9,252 nucleotides of DNA, taken from assembly GCA_947575425.1 (NCBI GenBank), contig CANPNQ010000020.1:1-9252 (forward strand), given 5' to 3'. Below are positions 7,045 through 9,252 of this stretch, one piece after another; the first letter of the stretch is position 1, and each line of letters starts with the position of its first letter. This DNA comes from an uncultured Erysipelotrichaceae bacterium (GTDB taxonomy: Bacteria > Bacillota_I > Bacilli_A > Erysipelotrichales > Erysipelotrichaceae). Under the pieces are notes generated by a model that was not told where the DNA came from, did no database searches, and saw nothing but the letters and a program-made list of their open reading frames with translations. The position numbers and the translations under genes are program-made.

Positions 7045-7938
7045 ATGGTAGACTTAACGAAACTGACAACAGAAACACGCAATCCCAAAACGATGGATCT
7101 GGATACAAGATCTGCATTGGAAATCGCAACCATTATGAATGAAGAGGACAACAATGTGGTTTCCGGAGTAAAAGAGGTATTGCCGCAGGTCGCAACAGCG
7201 ATTGAATGGTGTGCCGAGGCGTTACAGAAAGGTGCGCGTATCATTTATATCGGTGCTGGAACAAGCGGTCGCTTAGGCTTACTTGATTCTGTGGAATGCC
7301 CGCCGACATTCGGTGTATCTCCGGAAACCGTTGTTGGCTTGATTGCCGGTGGAGAAGGCGCATTCATCAAAGCGGTGGAAGGCGCAGAGGATAAGCCAGA
7401 GCTTGGCGTTACGGATCTGAAGCAGATCAACTGTACCAAGGATGATGTGGTGATCGGTTTGGCAGCGAGCGGACGTACTCCTTATGTGATTGGCGCATTG
7501 GATTATGCCAATGAATTGGGCTGCAAAACCGTAGCAGTTGCCTGCAATAAGGGTTCTAAGGTAGGCGCAGCGGCACAGTTGGCGATTGAACCGGTTAATG
7601 GACCTGAGGTGCTGACAGGATCTACTCGTTTGAAATCAGGAACCTCTCAAAAAATGGTTCTGAATATGATCTCTACCGGAAGCATGGTATTGTGCGGAAA
7701 GGTCTACCAAAATCTGATGGTCGATGTACAGCAGACCAATGAAAAACTGGTGACTCGTGCAGAAAATATCATCATGGCAGCGACTGAATGTACTCGTGAA
7801 GAGGCGCAAAAGGCACGCGTAGCCGCAAACGGTCATGTGAAATTGGCAATCGTGATGATTCTATTAGACTGCGATGCAGATACTGCCAAGGCAAAATTGG
7901 AAGCGGGCAAGGGACATGTGCGTGAAGCCATCAAATAA
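7045..7938 (+). CDS. murQ: N-acetylmuramic acid 6-phosphate etherase MurQ
   Basis: MurQ cleaves the D-lactyl ether of MurNAc-6-phosphate to give GlcNAc-6-phosphate and D-lactate in the cytoplasm, a step of peptidoglycan recycling and MurNAc use. The 297-residue product matches the usual length (298 in E. coli) and has the family signatures: TETRNPKTMDLD near the N terminus, the SIS-domain loop IGAGTSGRLG (69-78), DSVECPPTFG with the catalytic acid Glu84, VEGAED (111-116) with the second conserved Glu115, LAASGRTPYVIGAL (139-152), and the STRLKSGTSQKMVLNM segment (193-208). The C-terminal helical part with HVKLAIVMI is intact. ATG 7045 is chosen because AAGGAG at 7031-7036 lies eight bases upstream; the in-frame ATG at 7015 is inside the promoter -10. 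The gene heads a cluster with an overlapping phosphatase gene and a transporter gene, consistent with amino-sugar salvage. No kinase or PTS gene is visible here. Confidence 0.97.
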   Translation: MVDLTKLTTETRNPKTMDLDTRSALEIATIMNEEDNNVVSGVKEVLPQVATAIEWCAEALQKGARIIYIGAGTSGRLGLLDSVECPPTFGVSPETVVGLIAGGEGAFIKAVEGAEDKPELGVTDLKQINCTKDDVVIGLAASGRTPYVIGALDYANELGCKTVAVACNKGSKVGAAAQLAIEPVNGPEVLTGSTRLKSGTSQKMVLNMISTGSMVLCGKVYQNLMVDVQQTNEKLVTRAENIIMAATECTREEAQKARVAANGHVKLAIVMILLDCDADTAKAKLEAGKGHVREAIK

Positions 7939-8746
7939 AACGAAAAAACTGTTTATCTCTGATTTAGATGGCACACTGCTAAAGATCGGCAATGAGTTTT
8001 CCGCCGGAATCAGTGAGGAGAACAGGAAAGCGATTCTTTCCTTTGTCGAACAGGGGAATATTTTTGCGATTGCCTCGGCACGTGATTTGAACTATTTGGA
8101 TGAGGTGGAAATGATCCTCGGCTTCCGTCCTGATTTTATCGGACAAAACGGTACCGCGATGTACTATGGCGGTCACACCTCCATGAAAACCATCGATACT
8201 GCGTTGTTTGAAGAACTGTGCAACTATTGTAAGGAACATGATATGCGCGTCACTATTGCCTTTCATATGAAGGAAGGTAATCCCTATGTGGTGGATCGCA
8301 TCTACTATCCCTATAATGTGGAAACAGCGCTACATGATGCGGCATTTATGGACAGCTTTCACAAACGGATGCCAAAGGATTTGACAGTTGCCGATATCAA
8401 TGGGATCACGGTATTTGTAGAACCGCAAAGACTCAATGAGGTAAGAGCTTGCTTAAAGGAGCACTTTCAGGGACGTCTGGAGGTAGTTAGCTCCGATATT
8501 GATCTGATCAATGTCAGTCCCTATGGATGCACCAAGGGAAACGGGGTAAAGGAATTGATGCAATACTATGGACTGGGACCGGATGATGTGGCCACCATTG
8601 GAGATTCGGACAATGATATCAGTATGCTTCAGGCGGTAAGCTTCAGCTATTGTATGGATCACAGCGAGCCGGAAGTGAAGGAAGCAGCTTCCATGTGTGT
8701 GGAAAGCGTTGCCCAAGCCATGGAGCATTTTACCAAAAGACAGTAA
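7922..8746 (+). CDS. HAD superfamily phosphatase, Cof-type (subfamily IIB)
   Basis: The 274-residue protein has all four HAD motifs: I, FISDLDGTLL with nucleophile Asp14 and Asp16; II, IASARD with Ser52; III, Lys205 in GCTKGNG; IV, IGDSDND with Asp228 and Asp232. The large insert between motifs II and III is the C2-type cap of Cof-like sugar-phosphate and cofactor phosphatases, and IGQNGTAMYYGG matches the family's N-G-A-type segment. The substrate cannot be read from the sequence. The gene overlaps the end of murQ by 17 bases, which suggests translational coupling. GTG 7922 is preferred because AAGGG (7909-7913) is eight bases away; ATG 7916, two residues longer, lies too close to that site, and a still longer start at 7874 has no obvious support. 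Beside murQ it may dephosphorylate a sugar phosphate arising from amino-sugar breakdown, but that is inference. Confidence 0.92.
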   Translation: MKPSNKTKKLFISDLDGTLLKIGNEFSAGISEENRKAILSFVEQGNIFAIASARDLNYLDEVEMILGFRPDFIGQNGTAMYYGGHTSMKTIDTALFEELCNYCKEHDMRVTIAFHMKEGNPYVVDRIYYPYNVETALHDAAFMDSFHKRMPKDLTVADINGITVFVEPQRLNEVRACLKEHFQGRLEVVSSDIDLINVSPYGCTKGNGVKELMQYYGLGPDDVATIGDSDNDISMLQAVSFSYCMDHSEPEVKEAASMCVESVAQAMEHFTKRQ

Positions 8747-8765
8747 ATGGAAAAGGAATACATGC

Positions 8766-8834
8766 CCTTGGCAAAGGAAATTCCTAGCGAAAAAATTCGC
8801 TGACTCATGAGCTATGGCTCATTTCCTGCTAAGG
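8766..8834 (+). ncRNA. Candidate structured RNA: three-way junction in the spacer before the transporter gene
   Basis: In the 175-base gap (8747-8921), 8766-8773 pairs with 8827-8834 (8 bp, one G-T) and 8776-8781 with 8821-8826 (6 bp), separated by a two-base bulge. Inside this outer stem sit two hairpins: AGCGAA (8786-8791) with TTCGCT (8796-8801) around an AAAA loop, and ATGAGC (8807-8812) with GCTCAT (8817-8822) around TATG. The last two pairs of the second hairpin compete with the outer stem. I do not recognise a riboswitch or other RNA class here. It could be a leader or processing element acting on the transporter gene, an intergenic repeat, or chance. Confidence 0.35.
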
Positions 8835-8873
8835 CATAAGCATAGGTCAAAAAATGGATGAAAGGGTAAGTCC

Positions 8874-8908
8874 TGCGTGAAAGCGGAGAAGGCGCTTTGA
8901 CAAAGGCA
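8874..8908 (+). promoter_or_regulatory. Hairpin just upstream of the transporter ribosome binding site
   Basis: AAAGCG (8880-8885) pairs with CGCTTT (8893-8898) around a GAGAAGG loop. Two more pairs beyond a G-G mismatch (GT 8877-8878 with AC 8900-8901) and TGC/GCA can extend it. It ends one base before the GGAG at 8910-8913 and has no T tail, so it is not a terminator. GTCAAA at 8846-8851 could instead pair with TTTGAC at 8896-8901, giving two mutually exclusive folds. A regulatory role is only a suggestion. Confidence 0.3.
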
Positions 8909-8921
8909 TGGAGAAAGAGAA

Positions 8922-9252
8922 ATGACTTTGAGTAAAAATGAGAAGCTGGTAGTGGCGATTACCAGCTTATGGGCATTGGCAAATACCATGTCCGCAGTCT
9001 TTGTGAATGTATATTTGTATGCATATACAGGTTCCCTTGTGGTGATGACGATTTACTGTATTATCCGAATCGGTCTCTATCCACTCTTCTATACGATCGC
9101 AGGGAAATGGGCACAACGGAGAAATTTTTCCTTTCCCTTGACTATGGGGTTAGTAATTACAATGCTGTCTTTGATCTTCGTATTGACAATGAATGATCAT
9201 TTTGCGGCAATGCCGAATCTGGTGTATGTGGTTGCGACGCTGGTCGGTATCG
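8922..9252 (+). CDS. MFS-type membrane transporter, N-terminal part (3' partial)
   Basis: The frame opens at ATG 8922 and runs off the window end after 110 codons. GGAG at 8910-8913 lies eight bases before the ATG, and an in-frame TGA at 8898 excludes a longer start. The product begins MTLSKNEKLVVAITSLW and shows four hydrophobic segments: about residues 9-38, 40-58, 69-90 and 98-110. After the second comes a short basic loop, GKWAQRRNF, in the place of the conserved major facilitator loop between helices 2 and 3, though without its usual Asp. This fits an MFS permease of 12 helices, but the substrate is not readable from this part. Following murQ and the HAD gene with no terminator between, it may be co-transcribed and carry a sugar or cell-wall fragment, or export something unrelated. 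Confidence 0.8.
   Translation, partial: MTLSKNEKLVVAITSLWALANTMSAVFVNVYLYAYTGSLVVMTIYCIIRIGLYPLFYTIAGKWAQRRNFSFPLTMGLVITMLSLIFVLTMNDHFAAMPNLVYVVATLVGI

Noticed and set aside
7874..7921. Longer N terminus for the HAD phosphatase
   Set aside because: It would overlap murQ by 65 bases, has no ribosome binding site support, and adds residues before the expected start of the Rossmann-fold strand.
8747..8803. 18-codon ORF starting ATGGAAAAG immediately after the HAD stop
   Set aside because: It is very short, has no clear ribosome binding site, and is interrupted soon by several stops; the sequence is better explained by the stem-loop structure.
8897..8919. TTGACA at 8897-8902 as a -35 element for the transporter gene
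   Set aside because: No -10-like hexamer lies 16-18 bases downstream; the expected position is at the start codon.

Overview
The window comes from a low-to-mid G+C Gram-positive bacterium (Bacillota). The evidence is AAGGAG-type ribosome binding sites, an extended sigma-A-type promoter, T-tailed hairpin terminators, and a very large envelope protein built from carbohydrate-binding and Ig-like modules. The gene set and style suggest a gut-associated lineage such as Erysipelotrichales, but that placement is inference and not demonstrated by any marker gene here.

Layout. Positions 1-5121 (+) are the 3' part of a giant surface-protein gene whose 5' end lies outside the window. In order it encodes an NPCBM-like carbohydrate-binding module, an alpha-helical region with a transglutaminase-like Cys-His-Asn core, a TPR-like helical region, an unnamed beta domain, an F5/8 type C (discoidin) module, seven Ig-like repeats, an Asn-rich linker, a globular domain, an acidic linker and a C-terminal transmembrane anchor without an LPXTG motif. 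A strong terminator follows at 5148-5177. Positions 5178-5776 hold no convincing gene. They contain one doubtful 44-codon ORF behind a near-perfect Shine-Dalgarno sequence and a long hairpin that is probably the terminator of the converging minus-strand gene. Positions 5777-6934 (-) encode a compact, signal-peptide-free member of the neutral ceramidase superfamily. A short divergent promoter region (6935-7044) separates it from a plus-strand cluster: murQ (7045-7938), an overlapping HAD-IIB phosphatase (7922-8746) and the start of an MFS-type transporter (8922 to the window end). A 175-base gap before the transporter gene can fold into a three-way junction followed by a hairpin just upstream of the ribosome binding site.

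How it fits together. MurQ cleaves the lactyl ether of MurNAc-6-phosphate, so the plus-strand cluster probably serves salvage of cell-wall or other amino sugars, with the phosphatase and the transporter as plausible but unproven partners. The giant protein probably binds host or microbial glycans outside the cell. No sequence feature directly links it to the murQ cluster. The most noteworthy items are the transglutaminase-like core embedded among glycan-binding modules, the compact cytoplasmic ceramidase-like enzyme divergent from murQ, and the structured spacer before the transporter.
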